From Sabethes cyaneus (lineage: Eukaryota; Arthropoda; Insecta; Diptera; Culicidae), in assembly GCF_943734655.1 (NCBI RefSeq), contig NC_071354.1, positions 141,665,142 to 141,729,141 on the forward strand: a stretch of DNA of 64,000 nt, read 5' to 3'. Shown here piece after piece: positions 42,870 to 55,276 of the stretch. The notes below the pieces were generated by a model that worked only from the letters and a program-made list of their open reading frames with translations, had not been told where the DNA came from and ran no database searches. Numbering within the stretch: position 1 is the stretch's first letter; each line of letters begins with the position of its first letter. Both the position numbers and the translations under genes were made by a program.

Positions 42870-44330
42870 TTGCGAAAATTATTTTTTTCGAATTGAAATG
42901 TCGCAAACATCGCAACACATTGTAAGACATCTGTGATAGTTTGGAGTCAAAAAAATTATTGTATGCCGATGATTTGAAAATCTTTCGCATTACCACTGCT
43001 TCTTCCGCCAATGTTCTATAAGGTGTCCCACATCAAATTGCATCACGGAAAAAACGCTGTAGAAAATTACCCAATAGGTATTTTCTCTTGAAAATTTGAG
43101 TAGAAGGAATTTAGAGTGTATTGTTTACACTGTACATTTATTGCTGTCAGTTTTTAGAAAATTGGAAAAAATGGCGTCACCCGAAAAGCAACGTCGAGTA
43201 TTGATTTCGTGCAAGCACATGGAAAATCCTCAACTATCTTATCGGGACATCGGAAAAAACTCGGAATCGTGCACTCAACTGTGAGTCGGCAGCTTCCATC
43301 ACAAGTTTGATGTTCCGGAGGAATTAAGGGAGCAGAAACTTTCAAAGTTCACCAAAAAATGCATTATTTGGCGTTCATGTGGCAAACGGAGTGCGCCGTT
43401 CGTGACTACCGGGACTGTAAACAGGTAGGTCTACCTCAAGGTCATGAAATCAACAGGGTTACTTTCGTACCCAAGGGCATGAACACCCCAACGCAACGCA
43501 TTCGAACTAAGACGCATCGGAAAATACTGGCTTTTATGAAGCGGGCACTGCGAAAGCAGCCCAAGGAGGTCAACTCTGAGAAAGACATGAAGAAAAAGTG
43601 AGTTTCCGTACAGAAGAAGCTGCTGCCAGATGTTGCACAAAACTTTTTGAGTGGACTTAAGCGTATGGTACGAGCCTACGGTTGTGGTATTGAAGTTGAA
43701 TGAAATAAATATGCCAAAAGCTTACTAATGGGTTATATTTTATTGTCTGAAAGTTTGAAAAGGATCGGTCACCTAGGTAATTTTCTACAGCGTTTTTTCC
43801 GTGATGCAATTTGATGTGGGACACCCTGTACAACGCGATGAAAATATCTTTTTGCATTGGTGCCATATAAACGAAATGTATGTAAACGTAACTGAATGTA
43901 GCTTAATCACCTTCTCCCCGCCAGCGTTATTTTCTCCATTTCACGTATGTCATTCGAAACGTTCCAGCTCTGTCAAAGATTTGGGTGTCACACTTGACAG
44001 CAAGTTAATCTTCGATGAACACAACAGTACAATAACACCACAAGCGTGCTGTACTTGGCTATACGCGGCGGATTGCTTCGGATTTCAGTAATGTTTATGC
44101 TTTAAAAACCCTCTACTGCTCCCTAGTCCGCAGTATCTTGGATTATGCAACGTCAGTGTGGACGCCGTATAGCACAGAACAAATTGAAAAAAATGAAAGC
44201 GTCCAAAGTTTTTTTTATCGGTTTTGCTCTACGTCTCTCAGCTTATGAAAATCGGTGTCGGTTGATAAAACTGAATGCGCTTGCCAAAAGAAGACGAACT
44301 TCTCTGAGACTAATCATATGAGACCTTTGA
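42870..44330 (+). pseudogene. Jockey-like RT relic, split by a mariner-like element
   Basis: Before the mariner insertion the plus strand reads LLYADDLKIFRIT (about 42955-43000), the RT catalytic motif. After it, at 43850-44250, it reads NVTECSLITFS, SSVKDLGVTLDSKLIFDEHN and, in shifted frames, SILDYA and the LKKMKASKVFFIGFALRLS region. Together these are the RT palm-thumb and C-terminus of a Jockey-type element resembling the element at 58705-62642. It has no 5' part and is frameshifted. Confidence 0.75.
43019..43828 (+). mobile_element. 810-bp mariner/Tc1-like transposon, internally deleted
   Basis: Terminal inverted repeats of about 50 bases (aaggtgtcccacatcaaatt at left; aatttgatgtgggacaccct at right) are flanked by TA (43017-43018 and 43829-43830). 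A helix-turn-helix start MASPEKQRRVLISCKHMENP (43171-) and a C-terminal FLSGLKRMVRAYG segment (about 43640-43680) remain of the transposase. The central catalytic core is largely missing and frames are broken. Confidence 0.8.
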
Positions 44331-44379
44331 AGAATAATCGACCCAATGGTACCCTAAATCAATGAAACCCTAAAACTGC

Positions 44380-46222
44380 TTTGGCGGAATATACAGCTAA
44401 TCTGCAGGTTAGCACTCGACTTTCGAAAACTCCGAATACTCGCAGGTCCTCCTCGACCATTGCCCATGTTTCATGCCCGTAGAGAACAACCACTGTAATA
44501 AGCGACTTGTACAGGGTACACTTTGTACGGAGGCTTAGTCTACTCTACCGCAATTGCTTGTATAGCCCATAGAAAGCACGATTTCCGCTGATATTACGCC
44601 TCCGAATCTCACGGCTGGTATCATTGTCCGTCGTTACCAGTGAGCTAAGGTAGACAAATTCGTCGACTCCCAAGAAACAATTTGGGTTTTATTACAATCT
44701 TATGGTGGTATTTAAGATCAAAATTGATCTCTAAAACCGCCATAAGAGTTTAATAAAACTCACATTGTTGCTTGGGCTGCCTCAAATCATCGCCGTCGAT
44801 CATTATTCTACTGCCCAAGCGGCGTCGGTCGCCCTCGGTTCCGCTGACCAGCATGTACTTTGTTTTAGACGTATTTACCTTTAATCCAATCTTTTCTGCT
44901 TTGCACTTTATGTTGGTGAAACTGCTCAGCTATCGCCACAGATATTCTGCCGAACTTGACAAATCACCCGAAATCCGAACACAGCACTGAGTACCATCCA
45001 TCGTAGTTTGAATCAGTTAGATGGGGGGGGGGGGCTGCTCTCGTTCATGATTTTCCATAGCTTTTTCCAGACGTTGGTATCATATGCGGCTTTGAAGTCA
45101 ACGAACAAATGGTGCGTGAAACCTTTGTATTCACGGCCATTTTGAAGGATCAGCTGCAATGTAACTATTGTAAATATTATTGTACACAACCTTCGACGAA
45201 GCCGGCTTGATAGGTTCCCACAAATCTGTTCGCAATTGGTGATAGTCGGCGGAAAATGATTTTAGATAGTCCTTTGTAGGCGGCATTGAGAACGGTGTTC
45301 GCTCGATAGTTCTCACAGTCCAACTTGTCGCCCTTTTTGTAGATCGTGCAGATAACCTCATCTCTACACTTCTCCGGTAGCGGTTCCGTATCCCAAATTC
45401 TAACAATTAGCCGGTGCATACAAATGGCCAGCTCTTCTGGTCCAATTTTAATAAGCTCTGCTCCGAAGATCTTTCTCAGCTAATTTATTGTTTTGTAGCT
45501 GCATGATGGCCTCCTTAACTTCGCCTTTCGTTGGGGCTGGTACCTCTTCCCCGTTTGTTGCACCGTCGAAATTGCTTTCCCCGCCGCCTGGGTTTTCCGC
45601 CTGGGTGCCATTCAGGTGTTCATCGAAGTGCTGCTTTCACCTATCGGTCTCCTCACGATCGTCCCTCAGTGTACTGCCATTCTTATCCCGACACATTTCA
45701 GCTCGGGCGCAAAGCCACTGTGAGATCTGTGTCGCTTCTGGTAGAACTTTCGCGTTTCCTGAGAACGATGCAGCCGCTCCAACTCTGCATATTCCTTTTC
45801 TCCCGGAAAATTTGGTTTTCACGTTCTGACTTGTGGCATTGTGCATGTTGGTCGCCCGCGCAGCGTATTTCTCATCCATTCGATAGGATCTGCGGTCGAT
45901 AATGTTTGAAAAGTGGCGACAGTCGATCCATCTCACTAGGTATCTGGTGTGCACTGAACCCTCCAATCAGCGGGTTGTGTTCCTTCTCCTAACCGACCTG
46001 AGTATTGAAATGCCCGATGACGATCATGCTTTGGGCAGCGATCGTATTTCCTCTCCAACTGCGCGTAGAACTTATTCTTGTCATCATCGGTTCTCTTGAG
46101 GTGCGAGCTGTGCACGTTGATGATGTTTATGTTGAAGAACCAGTCCTCGATTCTTAACCTTACTTGCTTAGTTAGCCTGCATAACGTAATTCCGCCATCT
46201 AACACGGTTCCGAGGGCAGCAA
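44380..46222 (-). pseudogene. RTE-type element A, minus strand, degenerate
   Basis: Read on the minus strand it holds endonuclease (FFNINIINVHSSH...DDDKNKFYAQLERKYD, about 46140-46030), a pre-RT region, RT (ICTIYKKGDKLDCENYRANT and TYQAGFVEG, 45360-45190) and the RTE tail (45120-44390), ending near a CYGHETW-type motif. Stops, frame changes and a 108-bp MITE at 44669 break it. Confidence 0.75.
44669..44776. mobile_element. 108-bp near-perfect palindromic MITE inside RTE element A
   Basis: The ends cccaagaaacaatttg and caCattgttgcttggg are inverted copies. The inverted symmetry continues through ttttatta..tcttatgg/ccataaga..taataaaa and gatcaa/ttgatc, so almost the whole element can fold into one hairpin. 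It interrupts the RTE reading frame between the DDL and VDEFVYL positions. Confidence 0.7.
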
Positions 46223-47230
46223 AAAAACTCTGATTGCTCGCAGGTCCTCTTCTAGCAGTGTCCACGTTTAATGCCCGTAGAGGACCATCGGTCTAATTAG
46301 CGTTTTGTACAATGTGCACTTTGTACGAAGACTTAGATTGTTCGACCCCAAGTGTTTGTGAAGTCCATAGCAGGGACGACCTCCGCTGATATTACGCCTT
46401 TTAATCTCTCGGCTGGTATTGTTGTCCTCTGTTGCCAGTGAGCCAAGGTACACGAAACCGTCAACTACCTCAAACTCATCCCCGTCGATCACCACAGTAC
46501 TGCCTAAGCGGACCCTATAGCGCTCATTGCCGCCCGCCAGCATACACTTCGCTTTAGACTTTATATTTATATTTTCAATCTAATTTTCTCAGATTCGAGT
46601 TTTAGTCTGGTGTACTGATCTTCCGCCGCCTCAAATGTTTTGCCGACAGAATGCACGTCTTCGACAAAACAGTTAAATTGACTGAATTTATTAAAAATCG
46701 TGCCCCGCTTATCGATCACTACTTGAAGTCCCCTGCCACCCAAAATCCACCGAGATTTTTACACAGCACTGGATCCCATCCATCGTAGCCATACTAAGCC
46801 TAATAACGGAAAGCCGTTTTCGACCACGATTTGCTATAGCTCTTGTCGGTTTACACTATCATACGCGGCTTTAAAATCAGTGAACAGATGGGGACGTGGG
46901 GACTCGAAATTCGCGGCATTTTTGGAGGATCTGCCGCAGAATGAAGATTTACTCTGTTGTAAACCGACCTTCCATGAAACCGGCCTGGTAACTTCTCACG
47001 AATCTATTTATTAGCATCGGCAACAGTCGATGAGAAATGACTTGGGAAATCAAGTTGTAGGCGGCATTCAGTAGCACCTATAGGAGTGGCACATCTCCGT
47101 TTCTTGCTGTACCAATGTAACTAGTCACTTGTCACACTATTACGGTCATCCTTCTGTACGCCATTCAGGTGTTCATCGTAGTGATGCTTCCACCTTTCGA
47201 TCACTACACGGTCATCTGTCAAAACACTAA
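46223..47230 (-). pseudogene. RTE-type element B, minus strand, 3' half
   Basis: The frame 46543-46268 encodes VVIDGDEFEVVDGFVYLGSL...CTLYKTLIRPMVLYGH. Beyond it (46560-47230) degraded RT is readable on the same strand. Its 3' end lies directly against the endonuclease end of element A, so A and B are separate copies placed head-to-tail or nested. Confidence 0.7.
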
Positions 47231-49225
47231 GCAAATCTAACAAACAGTTAAAACTAGTAAACCTTCGAATGAAGCACAACTCTTTTTTTTCGATGATAAA
47301 AATACAGACGGCAAAACAACGAATTTTTCTTCAGCAAAGTCTCGCAACGATGCTGCGGTCCGATCACTGTTGCACAGATTTTCTCGATGATAAAATATTT
47401 GTAAACCTTACTGCAAGAATTAATGATAGTACTTAATAATGTTACGGTAACTAATAATAAAAAGTAATAAAAAAACATGTTTATCACCTCACATCAACTC
47501 TTCAATAATGTCAATAATTTCCTAACGATAGAAATCATATAATTAGAAGAATACCATTGAAATTAAAGTTTAGAATTTTCAGTTTCGAGCTCAATTAAAA
47601 GAGGTTAGCCTTTCAAGGCCAAAATAATGTCAATTCCTAATACTTTTCAGTACGAATTGAAATTTACCAAATAATCTAAATAATCTGCGGTTGTCCTTCT
47701 TGAAGATTATAAATTAGTGGTACGCTCGTGATTTTGCTATAAACTCGTGATAGCTAGAGCCAAACTAGCTCTAGCTCTCCCCTATTGGAGGCGACTAGTA
47801 AAAGAAATTTGCAACATTGACGCCAAGTTCCGTCCAAAAAAGTTCACTGAACCAGATCATCTTCATTCGCTTGGCTTTAAATTCAATCCACGCACGCTAA
47901 TTTAGTGCAGATCTTGATCGCAAAAGCAAAATTGAAATGATTTTTTTTCTGCAAACATGTTGGTCTGATTGCCATTTCGCCCCTGTTGCCGATCTCCTCT
48001 ACCCCCCAGGTGAGGTGAGATAGCTCATTGACATTGATATGGTGTTCTCATGCATCTAAATGTAGGCAGGTATATCCGAATCGAAGCCGATATCGTTCCG
48101 TCGATTTGCGATGGACATGAACGGTGTGCCGGGACTCGCTAGACTTGACCGCAGTTTCACACTCCCTAGACTTCGCATCGTCGCCACATAGGTAGGTACA
48201 TACGAGTCCAATTTAGTGCTGTCGTTCAATCCGATTCCAGGCACATCGAACCACAAAATGAGTTGCATTTGTGCGTTGAACTTGACAGGCGACGTCGGAC
48301 GGTGCTATTCCGACACAGCGGGCCCTCGGGTAATCGCAGCATTTCTCTTCATCCTTTATGCTGTTTATTTTTAGCTTTTCTTCATCCAATTTGCATTAAT
48401 CATGGAATCTGAAGCTTTCCAGGGGGCTTAATCGGTTTGGCTTGGCAACAGCCGAGACTGACGGACAGAACACATAGGGCTAGGCCGGGCTAGGCTGCGG
48501 CCACTAAACTAACTGCTGGATAATCGAACTGGCAGAGATACGGAAGAAAATTGCATTTTACCGTGCATGTCATTAACCGATTTTCGAAACGTTGCTCGAG
48601 AAATTGAGTTCCGTATATTTAACTATATCGGCCAGGCCAGCCAGGCGCTTGTGGCTGCTTTGTGCCAGAACTGAAATGCGTGATGTTGATTTCATCGCAG
48701 TGTATGAATGCACAATTGATTGATTGGTATTGAATGCCAAGGTCAGCAGTAGTTCATTTTTATGAATGGTTTAGGGCGATTGAAGCACACTGAACCGACT
48801 ATTGCCATTGGCAGTCCGTGGTGTCTGAAAAATTGTAATTTTATCCTTATTGGAACAATAAAACATTCTGTATATTGGAAAAATGAAAGATTAACGTTCT
48901 AAATAAAGCTAAAAATTTCAAATTTTGAATTCAAGAATGTCGAGAAACTAAGTCGTTGTTTAAAAATAGATGACTGCCTCGTCAGAGCAATTTGTAATCT
49001 GCAAAAGACCTATACCTGATAGAGTATTATATATCTTCGTTTTTATATAGTTTTTCGTGCTCTAAGGATTTGGAGAAAAAATAAGTAAAAAACTAATTTT
49101 TCAGAACTCGATTTTGTAAATTTTTCGTCCTATTTTCATACTAATTTTTAAAACGATCCGACTAGGAAGAGCGGAATAGAAAAATAATGTACCGGAATAA
49201 TCCAGTGTCTAGCGAAGCAAACTAT
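47231..49225. other. Intergenic, nothing recognised
   Basis: Only short ORFs occur. The segment 48056-48300 has an unusually balanced composition and a 70-codon minus ORF, but no recognisable domain. Confidence 0.35.
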
Positions 49226-49227
49226 AA

Positions 49228-49312
49228 ACTTTGCTGATGACTGCCAACCGAGATTCGAACGTTCGGCCTGTGGTTTCCCAGGCCAGCATCATTCCTTCGA
49301 GGCCAACGGAAA
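49228..49312 (-). ncRNA. tRNA-like sequence (pseudo-tRNA or SINE head)
   Basis: The minus strand reads ggcctcgaaggaatgatgctgg, ggcctgggaaaccacaggcc (a 6-bp stem with a loop of about 8 bases) and gttcgaatctcgg, a near-perfect B box. The T-arm does not pair properly, so it is probably not a functional tRNA. Confidence 0.35.
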
Positions 49313-49353
49313 GGTTATAAAAAAGAAATGTTTACGATATTTCGCGCGTACGA

Positions 49354-49764
49354 ATGGATGCGGTTCGGATAAAAGTCGGCTGTCTTATGGCAAATTCAAA
49401 CTTATGTATCGCAACTTTGGAACCAAAATTTAATCCTCGTAAATTTCCGGTTATACGGAAAAGGTATAATTTTACTTTCTCCCTCCTCCCTGGTGCCAGA
49501 AGTGATCGCATTTATTACTATCATGGCATTCAACGGAAACATCAGTTATGCCCCGCCATCTTGCAGCTTGAAGTATTTGATTATGCGAAACCGGTTACTA
49601 ATTTGCATGCAAATAAAAATCATTTCTCTACGAAATTCCCTTCCTTTCACGATTGGCAACAAACTATAATAACAAACTCCTCGCGAGGATTTACGATATC
49701 ATTTAGTCTGATTAACCACGACAACGACCTAGATATGGCATTAGAAGCTATAAATCTCGAATAG
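49354..49764 (+). CDS. Hypothetical 136-residue ORF, doubtful
   Basis: An ATG-initiated frame runs 136 codons in an otherwise stop-rich area, directly downstream of the tRNA-like sequence. Composition is ordinary, with hydrophobic and aromatic residues spread evenly (for example WQQTIITNSSRGFTISFSLI) and no signal peptide, TM helix or motif. I do not recognise it. It could be a chance ORF or part of a repeat. Confidence 0.25.
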   Translation: MDAVRIKVGCLMANSNLCIATLEPKFNPRKFPVIRKRYNFTFSLLPGARSDRIYYYHGIQRKHQLCPAILQLEVFDYAKPVTNLHANKNHFSTKFPSFHDWQQTIITNSSRGFTISFSLINHDNDLDMALEAINLE

Positions 49765-52199
49765 CGATAAACTTTTGGCACGTTGGCTGTCGGGTTCGGG
49801 TGAAATCCGTTTTGGAGCCAGTTCATCTCTCGGCTGCCGCCAGCCGAATTCCGATTGATCAGTGCGTTTCCTTTTTATGGTAGAACGTTCCGAATAACAT
49901 GATATGGAAATCGTAAATAAAATGACTGATTCATCAAGCGGGGACCGTGAAGAGTACGAACCGGTCAAAAACATTTTGTTGATCGGAATTAGCTCGAGAC
50001 AGGTCCGCCGTTGCTGTCAACGTACTGCCTGCCCCCTGTTGCTGATGAGGAATTAGGACGGGTCTCTGTCGAAAAGGACCGGACCGTTGTTGTAATATGG
50101 GTTAGTCATATCAGGTTCGTTTGTACATCAACAGTAATCTGACAGCTATTGTTCGAAAGTGAACGGACCTTGTTTTTTGGTAGGTTCCGAAAACAGCATG
50201 TGGAATTGTCCCTTGAAGAGAAACGTAAACATGTGTCTGTGGGTCTTATAAAACTTTCGCCTGTCCAAGGCGGATATTTCTGTCCGTCATTGCTCGTAGG
50301 GTCAAAGACCTCGTGATTAGTTTCCTGTTGCAATGCAATTCGTCATTTACGGTCATGTTTCTATTACTTTTGTATCTTTGCTTTTTTAGTATGAACAAAT
50401 ACTTTATTTGACTGACGCGTAGGAATTAATAGGAAAACAGCAACTAACGCAAAGCTTTTTATTAAAATTCATAAAGCTAAGTGAACGCCTATTTTTCTAA
50501 AAAAGCTAAACCTACAACCACGATGTTTAGTTTCAACTAAATTCGGTTAAAATCTGTAGCTTATTTGATGAAGAATTTATATTTAGATCATAAGTTTCGT
50601 TTTATAACGTTTAAATAACATAATATTGATTTACATATATCATTCCCTGTTCCCAACAAACTCAAAATCGAACTCGTGAAAAAGTCATGTCATGTATGGC
50701 GCCTTGTTTAGCAAATGTTTTCCATTGTGCTTGTGTGTTCAATTCCCTACCTTCCTTGGAGCAAACATCAACGCGCACAATCGTGGGGAGGGGCACAAAA
50801 CGCGCAATAATAAGAACAAATGATTCTTTGCAATACTTAGGGCTACGGTCATCATGAAAAATAAATTACTGGATGGACTGGACGCTTTCCGCTGAGGCCC
50901 GGTTTGCCCCGCTGCGCTGAGATGGAGACGATCCGATAAACTTGTTCCTTCGTTGCTGCAGCCTCCCGGACAGCTCAGGCAGGTCAGCTCGTACTGGGCC
51001 GCCGGACGGACGGTCGGGCTGTGGTCATTTTCTGCGCAGATAGCGTCTATCGAGCTATAACCATCCCAGTGAACGATGTGTCTAATTTCTACGTTGCGGT
51101 TACATCTTTCTGCGGACAATCTAATGATTCTGGCGCATCGCAACAGTTGTCTTTCTCTGTGCCCATCAGCCCTAGAGCGGTCGGGATCGGTCGGGATGCG
51201 TGCAGAAGCACTTGAGGAGCGCTGTGGCCCAGCCTGCGCCTAATGTGGAAAAGCGAGTGCATCGCAATGAAGATAGCCGAAGAATGCTGTTTCCAATCAA
51301 CCGGCCGGCCGGGCAGTGGATCGGCCGGGAAACGATGGTGAAGTTTTAATATGCACGTCGGCTTTAGCTTTGCCATCTAGGGGCTGTGCCCGCTTTTCAG
51401 CGACCATACTCTGGAGAATAATTTTGTTTTCAAACGTAGTTTCTTATAAATATCATGTTATTTTTAGATGTTTTATGTCCATACCATCACAGTCCGAGCG
51501 GAACTGGGCGGCAACGGAATGGCGTTGGCACATCACACCGCCGTCTAATGGAGTTGATCAATTCACCTTCAGTGCGCACGTACGAAAGCAATGACTATGC
51601 TATATCGTCTTAATATTGTACTGAAAAATATGATTCAAAGTGTCAACTTTCATCTTTTATTTAAGAATATAGATTAGATCCTTTTCATCTTTACCTTCCA
51701 CTTTTCTTCAACAACATCTCAAATTATTTTTGAAGATGAACATACTAAAACTGCATTAAAATTAAAGCTATACCTAGCACATGTTCACTGTTTTTTCTGA
51801 CAAAAACTTTTCATGTCTGTACTGAAAAAGCGGAAATTTTATTTTCAGTCAATCAAAATTTTATTGCTTTAAAGCATCTATTTTGATTAATAAATAAAAT
51901 TTCGCAACACTTTAAGGTTAATTTCTATAATTTGTGTTGATTTTTTGCCATGTTAAGGGATGTGCAGGATGATCAGGATAGGCAAAATTTTGATAAAACT
52001 CAAGTGGTCATATTTTCTATAGAAGTTATAAGATATATGAGATATTTTTGCCTATTACATTCAATGGGAAAATTATTCTAATTTGTTCGAATTTTTTTCT
52101 AGATTTACAGTAACCATCGAACACCGGAGATATTCCGAGCTATTCGAGATTTGTCTTGAAAATTGATTTTTTTCATCGCTTGTATCTTTTTCGATCATG
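49765..52199. other. Intergenic, nothing recognised
   Basis: A 134-codon minus ORF at 50739-51143 is Cys- and Ser-rich without a recognisable pattern and lies in a locally GC-rich patch (50870-51320). No gene is called. Confidence 0.35.
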
Positions 52200-52204
52200 G
52201 AAAT

Positions 52205-52335
52205 TAAAGGATGTGATTAGGCATAACGGACGATAGGCATAAGGGACGGTAGGGATAATAGACGATAGGCATAATGTGCAGAAGGCATTATGCGCAGAAG
52301 GCATAATGTTTGGTATGCATAATGGACGTTAGGTA
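52205..52335. repeat. Short tandem repeat, AGGCATAATGGACGAT-type
   Basis: About eight units of 14-18 bases (aggcataacggacgat, aggcataagggacggt, aggcataatgtgcag and others) stand in a row. It is a minisatellite. A GC-rich module similar to 17930-18060 follows about 400 bases later. Confidence 0.7.
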
Positions 52336-52402
52336 AACTGCCGCTAGCTGGGAAAAGGACCAATCGACTCAGTTTAAAAAAGCATTGCGTATAGGGTGAG
52401 TC

Positions 52403-52563
52403 TACAGAGACTATAGATTACAGAGGCGCCGAGACACTCAAAATCCGCTAAAGTTTGAAACAAAACGGAGAGTACCATAATAAATAAAGGTAACTCTCCG
52501 GTTTCGTTCAAAATTTAGCGGATTTTTAGTGTCTCGGCGCCTCTGTAATCTATAGTCTCTGTA
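52403..52563. mobile_element. 161-bp palindromic MITE, copy 1, 8-bp target duplication
   Basis: Almost the entire element is one inverted repeat: tacagagactatagattaca at left, its complement at right, with arms meeting near agtaccataataaataaagg. Flanks are ggtgagtc (52395-52402) and tgtgagtc (52564-52571), a 7-of-8 match. The 8-bp duplication fits a hAT-type non-autonomous element. Confidence 0.85.
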
Positions 52564-52571
52564 TGTGAGTC

Positions 52572-54177
52572 GGATTACCTACCAATGGCCGAAAAACAAG
52601 CTGCCGAATGTCATAGAAAATATTCGCGGCCTTCGACCTGCTCAACTGTTGGATATAGACTGTTCTGACTCGCTGCCGCTCGTTCGGAATCAATAAAGGG
52701 ATAATCACTACTCGTCAATAAATCTGGAATAATGCATGAACCTGAGTAGAAGTGATATCGTGGGCTGCCGACGACCTTCGCGGCCTGACGCCATCTCGCC
52801 CTAAATCACCTAGGAAACGTTTGCTATTGACACTAAAGAAACTGACTAAAGAAATGACATTGGAGCTCAGTCACTCGCGGCCTCCAGTTGTGCGTAACTC
52901 TGTTTAATGTTGCTCGAAAAAGTTCTAACAATATGTTGACGTACGACTACGTCTTACGGCAAGGTTTGGGATAGGGTGTCATTCCAAAAAATCTTTCTCG
53001 AAAAGTGGTCAGGTTTTGAACTCTAATAGCTTAGTGGTTTCCCGGTCGATTTTCAATATTCTTACACTAATGATCGGAAAATCTTCTAAGAATTGACCCA
53101 AATGAAGAAAAGTATGGATTCTTGATGTTGAACTACTGAAAAATTAAAAATAATGAGCCTATAAATATCTGGCTGCTGAAGTTCTGGAATTGGCAGGAAA
53201 TATGCTGCTCGCGACAACAAAATGACCAGAATCATCCCACGTCACTTGCAGCTGGTCACTTGGATTGGTATTTCATCGTGACTCAGGACCATACACGAAC
53301 GGCTTCGTCGATAGCATAGCTGCTGAGGCTTTCCGGTGGTCCGTTGCAACAAGCCGTGCCCAGTTTGCGGTTATCGGTATTCCAATTTACCGAACAGAGA
53401 ATTACGTTAAGTGCGTTAGTGCAAGTTAATTGCAAGCTGGAGTTATAATAATCTAACAATGGGTCCTTTTAAGGGCCACATAATGATTGAAGAGTTTATT
53501 ATATTTTCTTGTCTAGTTAATACTATAATAACACAGGCAACAAGGGAAAAGTTGAGTTTTTCGCCGTTGCGGACGACCAACAAATGACGGAAATAACTTT
53601 TCTGGTCATGGGCGACATTTTTTGCGACTTCCAAAACGTGTGCAAGGTGTAAATGATTTATTATCAGTGTTCCGAAAAGCTGCGCAATTTTCAACTTTTT
53701 GAAAACTCGCACGTACCGTCTACCGATTACCAGAGGAAAAGCACTATTCAACGTTGAAACAGATCATAAAAATTTATTTACTGTTTGGTTTAGTGTGACT
53801 TGGTTTCGTTTTAATAAAGTAGATTCAATCAATTCATGGATATAACTCCAAAATCGGTTGAGGATTGAATGTATACAATTTTACTACTTTGACAAACGTT
53901 ACGTATATAGCTTGTATAAATGAAGAATCGTATTATTACATACATGGATACATCCTACTATCGCTACAAAGAGACTTAAGATTTTATGAACTGTACGCTA
54001 CAAATTTGATTGCCAGGTGTTTTCGCCAGGTGCAGCACGGATCGATTTCGTGATGATATGATGATATTTGTTGCCGTTATCTTGCAGTCAATATTTTATC
54101 CCGCGTTCATCGACTGATACTCCGCAAGTTTTCGAGCAAAAGATTCAGAAGTTTTCATCGAGATTTATGCCCATTTG
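52572..54177. other. Intergenic between the two palindromic MITEs
   Basis: This holds the GC-rich module at 52740-52810 and otherwise only short unrecognised ORFs, including a 102-codon minus ORF at 53443-53751 without recognisable motifs. Confidence 0.35.
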
Positions 54178-54185
54178 GTTTCGAC

Positions 54186-54349
54186 TACACCAGAGACTAT
54201 AGATTACAGAGGCGTCGAGACACTGAAAATCCGCTAAAGTTTGAAACAAAACGGAGAGTACCATCATAAATAAAGGTAACTCTCCGCTTTCGTTCAAAAT
54301 TTAGCGGATTTTGAGTGTCTCGGCGCCTCTGTAATCTATAGTCTCTGTA
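54186..54349. mobile_element. 164-bp palindromic MITE, copy 2, 8-bp target duplication
   Basis: This is a second copy of the element at 52403-52563 with few differences (gcgtcgag for gcgccgag, and a cac insert at the left tip). gtttcgac flanks both ends (54178-54185 and 54350-54357), a perfect 8-bp duplication. Confidence 0.88.
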
Positions 54350-54507
54350 GTTTCGACGAACCGAAAATGAGTTACCTGACATTTCTTTAGTCAGTTTCTT
54401 TAGTGCGTGTATACTAACGGGTGAAAACTAAAATTTTGGAATTTTTTTGAGGCCCCTATACTCAACAAAAAATGAGCTCAGAGAGAAGTGAGCTTATGTA
54501 TGTGTTA

Positions 54508-54508
54508 G

Positions 54509-54570
<62 letters not shown>
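54508..54570. repeat. (CT)n microsatellite
   Basis: About 27 ct units run with a single ttt interruption near the left end. Confidence 0.95.
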
Positions 54571-54577
<7 letters not shown>

Positions 54578-54621
54578 GTCAAATTTTTTTTATTTGTTTA
54601 TGCTTGCCTCGTGTTGCTTAA

Positions 54622-55276
54622 AATGACGTCGAAACAAGAAGCATTTCGGGAGCGCGTTGTACACTTCTACGAATTGCTACAGAAATCTTGGCAAAAAGTA
54701 TACGGTACAACATTTAAAAAGCGAATGTTACGGCTTCGATTGTTTACTATATCCTAAGATGCTCAATAACTATTCGCAAGCAAGGTAGTGGAAGACCAGC
54801 CAAAATTATGGACGCAGAAGGACGTCGTTCTCTTTCTCGTGCCTTCAAAAACAAGCCCTATGGTTTGGCTATCAATTAAGATGTGCCAGACGAATGTTTG
54901 TAGAAAATTTAGATCTCGTTTCTACAAAAACATCATGCAGATGGACTATACGTATTTTGGCCGCATAGTGCATCATCGCATTACGCCAAAAAAAACAAAA
55001 CTCAATCGTTCCTGAATACGCATTTGATTCCATTTGTATCCAAAAACCACGACTCGAAAAATCTATCTCAGTGCACCCAATCGAAGATTTCTTCAGGATT
55101 TTGAGTTCTTTGGTGTACAAAATAACTGGAGAGCCAGCCATTGCGAACAGTTGATTGATAGAATCAAGAGATGCATTCGCAAAGTTGACATCACGGCAGT
55201 ACAACGCTCCTGTTCCGACATCCAACGGAAGCTTCGCCGAACAGTCGATTACGGAACGTTTTCAAAAGTACACTAA
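54622..55276 (+). pseudogene. Tc1/mariner-family transposase relic (plus strand)
   Basis: Broken frames show the N-terminal helix-turn-helix region (SKQEAFRERVVHFYELLQKS; then ITIRKQGSGRPAKIMDAEGR), a gap, and the C-terminal region with HPIEDFFRILSSLVY and NWRASHCEQLIDRIKRCIRK, which matches the segment after the third catalytic acidic residue. The middle, with the first catalytic Asp, is missing. Several stops are present. Confidence 0.65.

Noticed and set aside
49228..49312. Functional tRNA gene
   Set aside because: The B box is good but the T-arm does not pair and the anticodon loop has the wrong size.
50739..51376. Cys/Ser-rich minus ORFs as a secreted protein
   Set aside because: No signal peptide, and the cysteines follow no known pattern. 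A GC-rich patch explains the openness.
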